Of a stretch of 64,000 nt of DNA, positions 1-7,932 are shown piece after piece. A program made the position numbers and the translations under genes. Position 1 is the stretch's first letter; each line of letters opens with the position of its first letter. The stretch is from NCBI GenBank assembly GCA_017858055.1, contig JAFMCA010000005.1:1-64000 (forward strand), given 5' to 3'. Origin of the DNA: Flavobacteriaceae bacterium. GTDB taxonomy: Bacteria > Bacteroidota > Bacteroidia > Flavobacteriales > Flavobacteriaceae. A model generated the notes under the pieces. The model saw nothing but the letters and a program-made list of their open reading frames with translations, had not been told where the DNA came from and did not search any database.

Positions 1-441
1 AAAAACGTTATTTTGGCTACATCTTTTATTTAGGTTATATCTAGATAGACACTCAACCCATTCTTAGAAAAACCATTTTCAAAACCCATGCCCCTGAGAT
101 TGGGATAGGAGTGCTTGAGAAGTTTTAGGGTCTATATTCCAACAGTCTCAAGAACCACTGTCCAAAGTGTCAAATTTATTCTTAAATTATTCATTAAGAA
201 CTATCTATTTTGTCAAATAGTGTCACTTAAGTGTCACTTTGAATAAAAAATATTTCGATATAATATTGCTATTATTGGCTTTACAAAGAAAGGGACAAAT
301 ACTGGTGGAATATATGAAACTCTAAAATCACAAAATAGAATCGTTTTGTATAGACTTTATTTACAGATTGATAAATAGCCTCTTTTACTATCCACAATAG
401 AGCGGCTAAAGCAAGTTTTTTGTTTAGTTACACCCTCTCAT
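1..441. other. Intergenic stretch, no gene seen
   Basis: No convincing open reading frame is visible on either strand. The stretch holds a 7-bp inverted repeat (CTTGAGA at 114-120, TCTCAAG at 146-152, 25-base loop) without a T-tract, and a direct repeat GTGTCACTT at 220-228 and 231-239 enclosing the palindrome CACTTAAGTG (224-233). The palindrome could be a protein-binding site, but nothing nearby identifies a partner. The first 33 bases could be the end of an upstream gene on the plus strand, which cannot be shown. Confidence 0.5.
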
Positions 442-630
442 TTATTCATTCTCTATCATTTTTGCTAAAAATCGAAAGCTGAAAAACACAATTAGTACCG
501 CTGTGATAGGTATCCAAACTCCATAAGCTTCACCGATAGGAAAAGCACTCCAGTCTACCTCATTCAATTCTTCAGAAAATTCTTGTAAACCGACTTGGTT
601 TTGTACTACTTGGAATATAATATTTTTCAT
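442..630 (-). CDS. Small single-pass membrane protein, unknown function
   Basis: A 62-residue protein that I do not recognise. The N-terminal half is polar and acidic (about residues 1-30). Residues about 38-55 form one hydrophobic helix rich in Ile, Val and Phe, followed by a short charged tail ending KMIENE, so a single-pass membrane protein is likely. It lies 38 bp downstream of the 88-residue gene on the same strand and could be cotranscribed with it. No function can be given. Confidence 0.5.
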   Translation of the reverse strand: MKNIIFQVVQNQVGLQEFSEELNEVDWSAFPIGEAYGVWIPITAVLIVFFSFRFLAKMIENE

Positions 631-668
631 CTTATAAAATAAAAATTGAAGTCTTTAATTGAGGCGTT

Positions 669-935
669 TTAATTTACATACATTTCAGTTACTGTAGATT
701 CTAAAATATGCCCTGAAGCAGCTATATCCTCTCCAGTTGCAGCCATAAATTTCTGCATGTGTGCTTCACTTAAACAGTTCAGAACTACACAAACCTTTTT
801 TTCATTGTCAGGTGCGTGCCCATGATAGAGGTGAAAAATTCCAGCTGATCTTGCCATGGGTTGGTGACTGTAAAAAGATTGTTCCCATTCGGCAAACGTA
901 TTTCTAATTTCAAATTTTAAGAAAACTGTGGTCAT
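669..935 (-). CDS. DUF3764-like small protein
   Basis: An 88-residue soluble protein without a signal peptide. Its pattern (N-terminal strand, helix with EWEQSF, central HLYHGHAPDNEKKV, a strand VVLNCLS, a helix and a terminal strand) resembles the DUF3764 or dimeric alpha-beta-barrel small proteins often encoded in marine bacteria. The family has no firm biochemical role. The A-rich leader immediately upstream (minus strand, about 936-957, containing CCATAAACTAATTA) resembles those of the 1111-1851 and 4978-5484 genes. The assignment is from the sequence pattern only. Confidence 0.55.
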   Translation of the reverse strand: MTTVFLKFEIRNTFAEWEQSFYSHQPMARSAGIFHLYHGHAPDNEKKVCVVLNCLSEAHMQKFMAATGEDIAASGHILESTVTEMYVN

Positions 936-1067
936 AATAATTAGTTTATGGTTTACCTAAATATACAAAATACAATTCAATTGATTCTCTAATCTCAAAA
1001 AGGTAATCCTTAATGGTGTAACTTCAAATCAGGATCGATCTCTATTTAAATTGTTTGTAAAACACAA

Positions 1068-1089
1068 AACCCTCCGATTTAGGAGGGTT
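1068..1089 (-). terminator. Rho-independent terminator of the 1111-1851 gene
   Basis: An 8-bp perfect inverted repeat (AACCCTCC at 1068-1075, GGAGGGTT at 1082-1089) with a 6-base loop lies 21 bp beyond the stop codon of the minus-strand gene. On that strand the hairpin is followed by a T-rich run (TTTGTGTTTT). Confidence 0.8.
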
Positions 1090-1110
1090 AAGTAAGGGTT
1101 TGATTCAAAA

Positions 1111-1851
1111 CTATCTTGTACCCGTAATGAATTCCATAATTACGCGATTCGAAAATCCATTGGGTAATTGACTTAAAAGTTTTTCAAACATATCAGGTTT
1201 TACAACATCCAATACACCTTTGTTCATAAGATGTTCCAGCGCTTGCTGAGCGGTTTCATAGACATCCCAAAAAAATAATGGAGGAAAATCACTTCCTTGA
1301 GGATAGACTCTTGTGGCCATACCCCAACCAGCCATCCCAGACTTTTTCATATTACTTTTGAAACTATCCGAAATCTGATCGGCCAACTTTAATGCCTCAT
1401 TCATGTTTGATGGAGTAGCCCAATTTAATATCAAAAATTTCCCTGCTCTGTCTGAATCCATCCTTTTTTCGGTTTTGTAGAGAAAATCTCCAACAGGATA
1501 TCGTTTTACCCCATCATATAGTAATGCTGAAGGAACTCCGAACTTGCTTTCTGTTTCCCACCAACTTCCTGCATTCATCATCTGATCAACATCTTCATAT
1601 ACGTGAATCCACAAATAGCTAATTTTATCTGAAGCTCTTCCCCCATTTACTTTTTTCATCAGATACCAATCTTTTATAATCCCTTTGTCTTTGGCTTCTT
1701 GAGCAAGAGGAGTGGCGTATTTTTCCTCCAACATCTCAAATGTTTCAGCATTTTCGGGATCAATATCTACAGGCTGAAGTCTGAATACCTCTTGTGCGCT
1801 TAGTACGGAAATTGATAAAAGAAAGATTGAATAAAATAGTATATTTCTCAT
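1111..1851 (-). CDS. Exported protein of unknown function with two similar halves
   Basis: A 246-residue protein with a clear Sec signal peptide (residues 1-19, cleavage near SAQ-EV), so it is probably periplasmic. I do not recognise a named family. Two segments, about residues 52-95 and 165-210, share the pattern KxxG, Trp, a Val strand, then W..VYE, as if a roughly 110-residue alpha-beta module had been duplicated. This resembles a tandem dimeric alpha-beta barrel. The ATG follows an A-rich leader (CATAAATCAATTAAAT). The gene is monocistronic, with its own terminator 21 bp downstream. Confidence 0.7.
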   Translation of the reverse strand: MRNILFYSIFLLSISVLSAQEVFRLQPVDIDPENAETFEMLEEKYATPLAQEAKDKGIIKDWYLMKKVNGGRASDKISYLWIHVYEDVDQMMNAGSWWETESKFGVPSALLYDGVKRYPVGDFLYKTEKRMDSDRAGKFLILNWATPSNMNEALKLADQISDSFKSNMKKSGMAGWGMATRVYPQGSDFPPLFFWDVYETAQQALEHLMNKGVLDVVKPDMFEKLLSQLPNGFSNRVIMEFITGTR

Positions 1852-1975
1852 ATTTAATTGATTTATGGTTAATAATCATTCAATATAAAAAGTTTAAATC
1901 ATACTATTAATAAAATATTAATGAATTTGATATCCTACTACAATTTTAATAGCTTCGTTCTTACTTAATTTGTCA

Positions 1976-2156
1976 ATGATAATTCTAACCGACGATTACG
2001 GAAAAGACTACCAGGTGTCCAATCTAGAAGCTTTTAAAAAGCATCTTAAAAAAATATCATTCCAAGAACGGTAAGGGAGACGGAAGTCTTCACGAAGAAA
2101 ACGGATATTGGTTTGAAGTTAATGAGGCTTTTTATGCGTATGTAATGTCCCTTTAG
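1976..2156 (+). pseudogene. Small gene broken by one-base frameshift
   Basis: From ATG 1976 the frame reads 33 codons and stops at 2074. The +1 frame continues with a coherent sequence (HSKNGKGDGS then LHEENGYWFEVNEAFY) to a TAG at 2154-2156. Removing one A from the A7 run near 2047-2055 restores a single 59-codon ORF. The total length of 181 bases (3 x 60 + 1) fits exactly one inserted base. The small soluble protein is not one I can name. This may be true decay or a homopolymer sequencing error. Confidence 0.6.
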
Positions 2157-2195
2157 AAAGACAGCATTATCTTTAAATTCCCAAGAGCCGCTATT

Positions 2196-2648
2196 TTAAG
2201 CATCCGTACTTAGACCCAGGCTTTCCTCAGGAATAAGGAGCTGGACCTTCTCCCCTCCTTGAATACCTTGAATAGGAGGCATCAATACTTCCAACATGGT
2301 GTCCAATTGATGATGATCTGCTTTGGTTTTAGGATCGGGCATATAAATCAATCCGTCGTACACTTTCCCCTTAAACTCTATTTGTACTGCAAAAAAATAG
2401 AAGTTTTCTGGAGGAATATGTGGAGACCAGTCAACCTCTTTGATGTAATGGGTAGGGGTCTTGATGGTATATCGGTAGGGTGCAATATCAATATTGATTG
2501 TTCCTCTAAAATAACAACTTAAATCCAGACCCTTTGCTTTAAAATAGGGCATCTGAAGGATTAAGGTTCCTTCGGGGTATCTTGAATCTTTCCCTTTACC
2601 TGAAGCTACACCATATCCCGAAATGACAACCCCCTCAATTGAATTCAT
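2196..2648 (-). CDS. Riboflavin-kinase-like (CTP-dependent type) protein
   Basis: A 150-residue soluble protein. Its start, IEGVVISGYGVASG, and the later pattern RGTINIDI plus a C-terminal hydrophobic GGEKVQLLIPEE resemble the cradle-loop beta-barrel of archaeal CTP-dependent riboflavin kinases, which have G.V.SG.G and PGT.N. motifs. Residues 50-110 do not match so well, so the enzyme activity is uncertain. It is the last gene of a tight operon, 3 bp after the SDR gene, which itself follows a sugar transporter by 7 bp. Substrate and role may therefore relate to a small polar or sugar compound instead of flavin. No signal peptide. Confidence 0.45.
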   Translation of the reverse strand: MNSIEGVVISGYGVASGKGKDSRYPEGTLILQMPYFKAKGLDLSCYFRGTINIDIAPYRYTIKTPTHYIKEVDWSPHIPPENFYFFAVQIEFKGKVYDGLIYMPDPKTKADHHQLDTMLEVLMPPIQGIQGGEKVQLLIPEESLGLSTDA

Positions 2649-2651
2649 AGT

Positions 2652-3422
2652 TTACAAATTTGCACCTCCATCAATGGCTAGAGAAGTTCCTGTGACGAAA
2701 GAAGCCTCATCCGAAGCCAACCAACAAATTGCATCTACAACCTCTTTGGCGGTCCCTAAACGACCAATAGGATGCATCGCTATGGCTTTGTTTCTCTTCT
2801 CCGTTGTGTCAAAAGCGCGATCTGCCATGGGGGTTTCTATCACAGCTGGACAAACCGAATTAACACGAATTTGGTCTTTAGCATATTCCAATGCCGTAGC
2901 TTTAGTCATCCCCACAACCCCAAATTTTGCGGCATGATATCCGATTCCAGCTCCACCGGCTTGCAATCCTGCTAAGGAAGCTACATTAATAATTGCTCCT
3001 TTACCTCGTTTTTGCATAGCCGGAAGTTGGTGTTTCATGGAAACCCAAACTCCTTTTAGATTAATTGCAATTACCTCATCCCAAACAGCTTCTTTATAAT
3101 CCGCTGTTTTAACGTCTGGTGTTCCCTCGATACCGGCATTGTTGACCGCAATATCCAAACCTCCAAAGTGTTCAATCCCTGTTCTAATCGCATGTTCGAT
3201 TTCGGTACTCTTAGAAAAATCCGCTTGTATAAAAAAAGCATCCCCACCACGGCTCTTAATCTCAGTAACTAAAGCCTCATTAGACGCTCTGTTTCGAGAA
3301 GAAAGAATCACCTTTGCACCTTGATCTACAAATGACAAGGCTGCCTCTTTTCCTATTCCTGAACTGCTCCCGCTGATAAAAACGATTTTATCTTGGAAAC
3401 GCAGTAACTGCTTTGTATTCAT
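2652..3422 (-). CDS. SDR family NAD(P)-dependent oxidoreductase
   Basis: A 256-residue classical short-chain dehydrogenase. Visible motifs are the nucleotide-binding GSSSGIG (about residues 17-23), NNAG (about 92-95), the catalytic Ser in NVASLAG, YHAAK with catalytic Tyr and Lys, and the C-terminal SFVTGTSLAIDGGANL common to the family. It is closest in feel to glucose 1-dehydrogenase or 3-oxoacyl reductase-like members, but the substrate cannot be told. It lies between a sugar-porter MFS gene (7 bp upstream) and a riboflavin-kinase-like gene (3 bp downstream), suggesting oxidation of an imported sugar or polyol. Confidence 0.85.
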   Translation of the reverse strand: MNTKQLLRFQDKIVFISGSSSGIGKEAALSFVDQGAKVILSSRNRASNEALVTEIKSRGGDAFFIQADFSKSTEIEHAIRTGIEHFGGLDIAVNNAGIEGTPDVKTADYKEAVWDEVIAINLKGVWVSMKHQLPAMQKRGKGAIINVASLAGLQAGGAGIGYHAAKFGVVGMTKATALEYAKDQIRVNSVCPAVIETPMADRAFDTTEKRNKAIAMHPIGRLGTAKEVVDAICWLASDEASFVTGTSLAIDGGANL

Positions 3423-3429
3423 TTAATTT

Positions 3430-4761
3430 TTATTTAATTAATAATTTTTCTAATTCCTCAAGGGATTTATTTTTAGTCTCTGGCATAAACTTCCAAACAA
3501 AAATGAATTGAAAGACCATGATCAGTGCAAAAATGGCAAACGTAAATCCACCTCCTAAGGTACTCGTAACATAGGGAAATGTTGCTGCTATCAAAGCAGC
3601 AAATACCCAGTGAGTTCCACTCCCTAGGGCATTCCCATAAGAGCGGACTTGATTTGGAAATATTTCGGAAATAAACACCCATATTACAGCACCCTGACCT
3701 ACAGCATGTGATGCGATAAATACAAAAACCAAGATGGGAATTAAAAGTGAACCTGCACCAAAACCAGTATAAAATGTTAAAGAGATCAAACCTAAGGATA
3801 CGATGTATCCAAACGAACAGAGGTACATCAAAAACTTACGCCCCATTTTATCGATGAGAAAAATTCCTATAAAAGTTGCAATCAAATTTATAACGCCTAC
3901 CCCTACGGACGACAGTAAAGCTGCACTTTCCCCCATACCTGTTTCTGCAAATATCCTTGGAGAATAATAAATTACTGCATTGATTCCAGATAACTGATTG
4001 AAAAACGCAATAAAAAACGCAAGGAGTATGGGAACATTAAACTTTCCTGAAACAAATTCCTTAAAGCCTCCCTTATTGCTGTTTTCATTACTATTTGACT
4101 GTATCAGCGCGATGCTTTCTTCAACAGTATTGGGGTCAATCTCCCTTAAAACCTCCTTCGCTTCTTCAATCCTTCCCTTTTTTAAAATCAACCAACGAGG
4201 GCTTCGAGGAACAAAGAAAATTAATAGGACAAAGAGTGCTGCTGGGACACTTTCTATCCCCAACATAAACCTCCAATTTCCATCTGCTGCACCTCCGATG
4301 AAATAATTAGATAAATAGGCCACCAGAATTCCGATGACAATATTCAATTGAAAGAGAGCCGTGAGTTGTCCCCTTTTATTCGCTGGAGAAATTTCAGAAA
4401 TATACATAGGTGCGGTTACGGAAGATGCACCAACTGCCAGACCGCCGATAAATCTAAAAAACATTAAAGAGTAAACCTCAGGGGCTAAAGCTGATCCTAT
4501 TGCTGATACGAGGTACAAAATCGCTATCCAGATTAATGTTGTTTTCCTCCCTAAAGCTTCTGAAGGAAATCCCCCTAACAAGGCGCCAAGAACTGTTCCG
4601 TAAAGAGCCATGGCTACCGTCTGTCCAATCATGGTGTTACTTAAATTCCACAAGTTTTGGATTTCCTGTTCGGCTCCAGAGATGACGGCAGTATCAAAAC
4701 CAAAAACAAAACCGCCAAAAGCGACAATGACTGACCAGGTAATAATTTTAGTATAATTCAT
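3430..4761 (-). CDS. Sugar porter family MFS transporter
   Basis: A 443-residue, 12-helix transporter of the XylE/AraE/GLUT sugar porter family. Diagnostic features are GFVFGFDTAVISG in helix 1, the RxxGG and PMYISEISP segment (about residues 103-125), PRSPRWL before the central loop, QLSGINAVIYYSP in helix 7 and the C-terminal PETKNKSLEEL. These indicate sugar-proton or facilitated sugar uptake across the inner membrane; the sugar is unknown. It is the first gene of the operon with the SDR and riboflavin-kinase-like genes. Confidence 0.88.
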   Translation of the reverse strand: MNYTKIITWSVIVAFGGFVFGFDTAVISGAEQEIQNLWNLSNTMIGQTVAMALYGTVLGALLGGFPSEALGRKTTLIWIAILYLVSAIGSALAPEVYSLMFFRFIGGLAVGASSVTAPMYISEISPANKRGQLTALFQLNIVIGILVAYLSNYFIGGAADGNWRFMLGIESVPAALFVLLIFFVPRSPRWLILKKGRIEEAKEVLREIDPNTVEESIALIQSNSNENSNKGGFKEFVSGKFNVPILLAFFIAFFNQLSGINAVIYYSPRIFAETGMGESAALLSSVGVGVINLIATFIGIFLIDKMGRKFLMYLCSFGYIVSLGLISLTFYTGFGAGSLLIPILVFVFIASHAVGQGAVIWVFISEIFPNQVRSYGNALGSGTHWVFAALIAATFPYVTSTLGGGFTFAIFALIMVFQFIFVWKFMPETKNKSLEELEKLLIK

Positions 4762-4913
4762 TTAAATAAAGTTTGAAATTTAACTGCTATAATTTACAAG
4801 ATAACTATTCTCTTGAAGAATTCCTCCGTTTATTTAGATTGGGAAAGGAGTAAATACTTGTTCAAGAAATATATTTTTTGATTTGAAAAGTTGAAATCAG
4901 CACCCAATTGAAT

Positions 4914-4940
4914 AAAAAAAGGCGCATTTTGCGCCTTTTA
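4914..4940. terminator. Bidirectional rho-independent terminator
   Basis: Hairpin AAAAGGCGCA-TTT-TGCGCCTTTT (arms 4917-4926 and 4930-4939) flanked by A7 on one side. On the minus strand it is followed by a T7 run and so ends the NTF2-like gene transcript whose stop codon is at 4978. Confidence 0.85.
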
Positions 4941-4977
4941 ATTCATTGTCTTTTTAAATTTTTAAGCAGCTTGCATT

Positions 4978-5484
4978 TTATTTCATCAAGCCTGCTTTTT
5001 TCATTTCAGTTCGCTCTACTGTAGGGTCGTAAATCCAGCTTGAAACCGTTACTTTTCCATCTACCCATTTAAAAGAAGCAAAAACTGGAATGGCAACACT
5101 TTCGCCATTGCGTTTAATTTTTCCTGTCCAATTGGTGTAAAAATGACTCCAAACTTGATTGTTGTTGTTTTCGTCATAGACAGTGGTTTCTGTAAAACTC
5201 CATGATAAAGCTATGTCGGTATACAACACATTATGATGCGCCATATAGGCTTGTTTTACTTGAGCTTTTGTAAAATTTTGACCATTGATCGAAAAGACTG
5301 TTTCATCGGTATAAATTTCATCAAAAGTATCATAAGCATTCGACTCATACTCTGAAGTCATTTTGGTAATAGCCTTTGAATATTTATCTCCGGTAGTTGT
5401 ATGACCAGTTATCTCCTGACCTATCAGAAAAGTAGAAACAAGGAAGAGGAGTAAAAAAATAGATTTTTTTTTAAATTGATTTAT
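4978..5484 (-). CDS. Exported NTF2/SnoaL-like protein without a standard start codon
   Basis: The ATG at 5361 gives a 127-residue protein, but the same frame is open to 5502. Upstream it encodes a convincing signal peptide (KKKSIFLLLFLVSTFLIG, then QE), so the true protein is probably about 168 residues and exported. No ATG, GTG or TTG exists before the signal peptide; ATA at 5484, ATC at 5487 or ATT at 5460 are the only candidates. Alternatively the native ATG has been lost, or the A9 run at 5464-5472 is misread. The core (FDEIYTDETVFSINGQNF, WSHFYTNWTGKIK, FKWVDGKV) has the cone-shaped NTF2-like layout. Function unknown. The leader CATAAATCAATT matches that of the 1111-1851 gene. Confidence 0.6.
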   Translation of the reverse strand: MNQFKKKSIFLLLFLVSTFLIGQEITGHTTTGDKYSKAITKMTSEYESNAYDTFDEIYTDETVFSINGQNFTKAQVKQAYMAHHNVLYTDIALSWSFTETTVYDENNNNQVWSHFYTNWTGKIKRNGESVAIPVFASFKWVDGKVTVSSWIYDPTVERTEMKKAGLMK

Positions 5485-5629
5485 GATTAATAGAAAATGA
5501 AGTTAACAAGATTCTACCAAAAAACAAATTTTATATTTATTTGGTAACCGTGCCTAAACTTTTGGTTTTCAGTGGCATCCTTAGGATTCTTATTTTGCTT
5601 ATAACGACTTCGACTCTTTAGAATTTTAC

Positions 5630-5637
5630 TAAATTTG
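5630..5637 (+). promoter_or_regulatory. Putative -7 box TAAATTTG for the YHYH gene
   Basis: An exact match to the Bacteroidota -7 consensus TAnnTTTG, 27 bp before the ATG at 5665. I see no good -33 TTG at the usual spacing, so support is partial. Confidence 0.4.
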
Positions 5638-5664
5638 AAAAACTAAATTTTTTTAAACGAAATA

Positions 5665-7851
5665 ATGATAAAGATTCTTCAAATTTCAATGCTTCTTATA
5701 GCATTGATTTTCACTCCCTTTTTGGCAATAGCACACGGCAGTGATCACAGTCAAGAAGGGAAAAAATGGTCTCTTAAAAATAATACTCAAGTCTTAGAAG
5801 CACACTACATTTCATTCTCCGATGAACTTGTCTATCTCAAAGACTCGAAGAGTAATGCCATTTTGAAGTTTCCCATTACCGATTTTTCAATGGAAGATCA
5901 GTTATTGATTTTAAGACAAAGTGAAATGTCTGAAAAAATCAATTTGCATCATTCTAAAGTGATTCATCTCGAAGCTACTTCCACAACAAAAAAGATTAGT
6001 AAAGCAAAAGCGGCAATTGCACTAGTCGTGTTGCTCCTGATGTTTGTATCGATCGCACTCTACTTCAGTTTTTCTAAAATTCGAAAGCCAGCAATTGTAA
6101 GTTTATTTTGTTCATTTTTTGTTTTTGCAATAATAGCATGTTCGGCAGAAGAAGAGGAATTACCTGAAGAACTAGTAACGGTGACGCCCCCTGCACCTCC
6201 AGAAACGGATACAGATACTTCAACCGATACCAATACATCAACTGTTTCAGACACTACAACGGACACCAGTACGGATTCCAATACTAATGACGAGTCTTCT
6301 TCCTCTGAGGAGAGTTCAGCAATCGAATCCATTAAAAAACATTTTGAGGAATTTACTGGAGTGACTATTACAAATGATGAAGATTTTTTCTATATCAATT
6401 CATACAGCTGGCCGGAGCACAGTATGGGAGTTGGCATCACTTCTTGGCAAGAACAAGTTCCAATTCCCCAAAATTATACAGGAAGTAACAGCTGGGTTAT
6501 TCCCCTAAATCCAAAAAAGGCTCAAACGCCTTTAAGTACTGAGGATCACCTTTTAAAAGGAGCATTAGCTGTAGCTATAAATGGGGTTCCTATTTTTAAT
6601 GTCTATAATAACAGAGGTGAAAATGCTTATGAAATCGGTGAATTAGATAATTGGGGTGGTCATTTTGGTCGAGGGGATGACTATCATTATCACTTGATTC
6701 CAACACATTTAGAGGAAATCGTAGGAACGGATCAGCCGCTTGCCTATGCATTAGATGGCTATCCAGTATATGGATATACAGAAGAAACCTTGGATGAAGC
6801 CTTTGGATATGAGGACAGTAACGGCAATTACCGCTACCATGCAAATACTGCATCTCCCTATTTTATGCCCTATGTCGTAGGAGAAATTACTTTAGATCCG
6901 GATTCAACAGCCCCAGAGGATCAAATATATCCTCAACCTGTTCAGAATCCTATTCGCCCTTCAAATAACTTTAAGCCAGTGAATGGTGCAGCAGTTACTG
7001 CCTTTACTCAAACAGGAACAAATGCCTTCTCTTTCGAATATACGGTCAGTGGAAAAAAGTACTATGTCAATTACAGTTGGGATGACAATTGTAAATTTAC
7101 CTATACCTATGTGGATGAAAATGGTGGAACGACCAATTTACCCACCTATGGTGCAATTACAGACAGCTCTCAAAATATTGAAGTTTATACTAATGTTTCT
7201 TTTTGTCAAGACGTCAATTTAGGTGAAGCTACCTACACGAATAGTACTGACGATACCAATAGCTCTACAAACAACACTGATGAGGATTTAACTACCGAAA
7301 CGGGAGATACAACTACGGACTCCTCTGCTACAGGATTTTCTGCAACATCCGAAAATTCTAATTTTACTTTATCTAGTAGTGCTATTGATTCAAGTGGAGC
7401 CTTACTCGATGCCTACAAATGTGAACAAAAAGTAAATGGCGTTGAAAAGTCTATTCCGATGTCTTGGTCAAATATACCGGCGGGTACAGGAAAGATCGCT
7501 ATCTCTATTCACGGCTATCCCAATCCTTCTGAAACTAATTCGTATTTAACACTTTGGGATATTGATCCCAGTGTAACTGAAATTGCTTATGGTGGAGCAA
7601 ATGATGGGGACTGGTTCATTGGACCCAACAAAGATGGAGCAGGTTTGTCCTATACCTCCCCTTGCAGTCCCAATGGAGCTACCTCTACCTATTACATGAC
7701 CATCTATGCCCTTTCTGAAACACCCCCGAGCTTGTTAGCAAAATCAGCAAGTGAACATATTGAAATCGATTATTTAACTCTCATCGGATATTTTGATGAA
7801 GTAACTATTCTAGATAAAGTAGAACTTGAATACATTGCTACTTCTCTTTAA
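5665..7851 (+). CDS. Multidomain SHD1-like / YHYH / PEBP surface protein
   Basis: A 728-residue protein. Order seen: signal peptide 1-24; an SHD1-like beta module about 33-85 (W, then F.D..VYLKD, then FPITDFSMEDQ); a membrane helix about 116-136; a second hydrophobic segment 143-158 ending in a lipobox-like AIIAC (Cys159); a Thr/Asp/Ser-rich linker about 170-220; a YHYH domain about 240-410 with YHYH at 340-343, ALDGYPVYGY and YRYHA; a second Thr/Asp linker about 523-555; and a C-terminal PEBP (YbhB/YbcL-like) domain about 556-728 with LTLWDID and GP.KDG. YHYH proteins are generally extracytoplasmic with no known activity. The internal lipobox suggests that an SHD1-membrane protein was fused in front of a YHYH-PEBP lipoprotein. 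Monocistronic. Confidence 0.75.
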   Translation: MIKILQISMLLIALIFTPFLAIAHGSDHSQEGKKWSLKNNTQVLEAHYISFSDELVYLKDSKSNAILKFPITDFSMEDQLLILRQSEMSEKINLHHSKVIHLEATSTTKKISKAKAAIALVVLLLMFVSIALYFSFSKIRKPAIVSLFCSFFVFAIIACSAEEEELPEELVTVTPPAPPETDTDTSTDTNTSTVSDTTTDTSTDSNTNDESSSSEESSAIESIKKHFEEFTGVTITNDEDFFYINSYSWPEHSMGVGITSWQEQVPIPQNYTGSNSWVIPLNPKKAQTPLSTEDHLLKGALAVAINGVPIFNVYNNRGENAYEIGELDNWGGHFGRGDDYHYHLIPTHLEEIVGTDQPLAYALDGYPVYGYTEETLDEAFGYEDSNGNYRYHANTASPYFMPYVVGEITLDPDSTAPEDQIYPQPVQNPIRPSNNFKPVNGAAVTAFTQTGTNAFSFEYTVSGKKYYVNYSWDDNCKFTYTYVDENGGTTNLPTYGAITDSSQNIEVYTNVSFCQDVNLGEATYTNSTDDTNSSTNNTDEDLTTETGDTTTDSSATGFSATSENSNFTLSSSAIDSSGALLDAYKCEQKVNGVEKSIPMSWSNIPAGTGKIAISIHGYPNPSETNSYLTLWDIDPSVTEIAYGGANDGDWFIGPNKDGAGLSYTSPCSPNGATSTYYMTIYALSETPPSLLAKSASEHIEIDYLTLIGYFDEVTILDKVELEYIATSL

Positions 7852-7857
7852 AAACTG

Positions 7858-7900
7858 ATAGCAGCCCTTGAAAAAAATCATGGGCTGTTGTAATTTATTT
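7858..7900 (+). terminator. Probable terminator after the YHYH gene
   Basis: GCAGCCC (7861-7867) pairs with GGGCTGT (7882-7888) around an A-rich loop, followed by the T-rich TTGTAATTTATTT. It begins a few bases after the stop codon at 7851. Confidence 0.65.
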
Positions 7901-7932
7901 ATATATGACTTTTTTTTAACACAACTATTTTA

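Noticed and set aside
114-152. Inverted repeat CTTGAGA/TCTCAAG as a terminator
   Set aside because: The loop is 25 bases and there is no T-tract; no gene ends there.
220-239. GTGTCACTT repeats as a possible CRISPR or attachment site
   Set aside because: Only two short copies two bases apart, with no spacers, integrase or Cas genes nearby.
6060-6332. Minus-strand ORF of 90 residues in the YHYH gene
   Set aside because: It mirrors the Thr/Asp/Ser-rich linker, giving a Val/Ser repeat; low complexity alone explains it.
5665-7851. Type IX secretion C-terminal sorting domain on the YHYH protein
   Set aside because: The C-terminus completes the PEBP domain (DKVELEYIATSL) and lacks the usual sorting-domain strands; the linkers alone do not prove type IX export.
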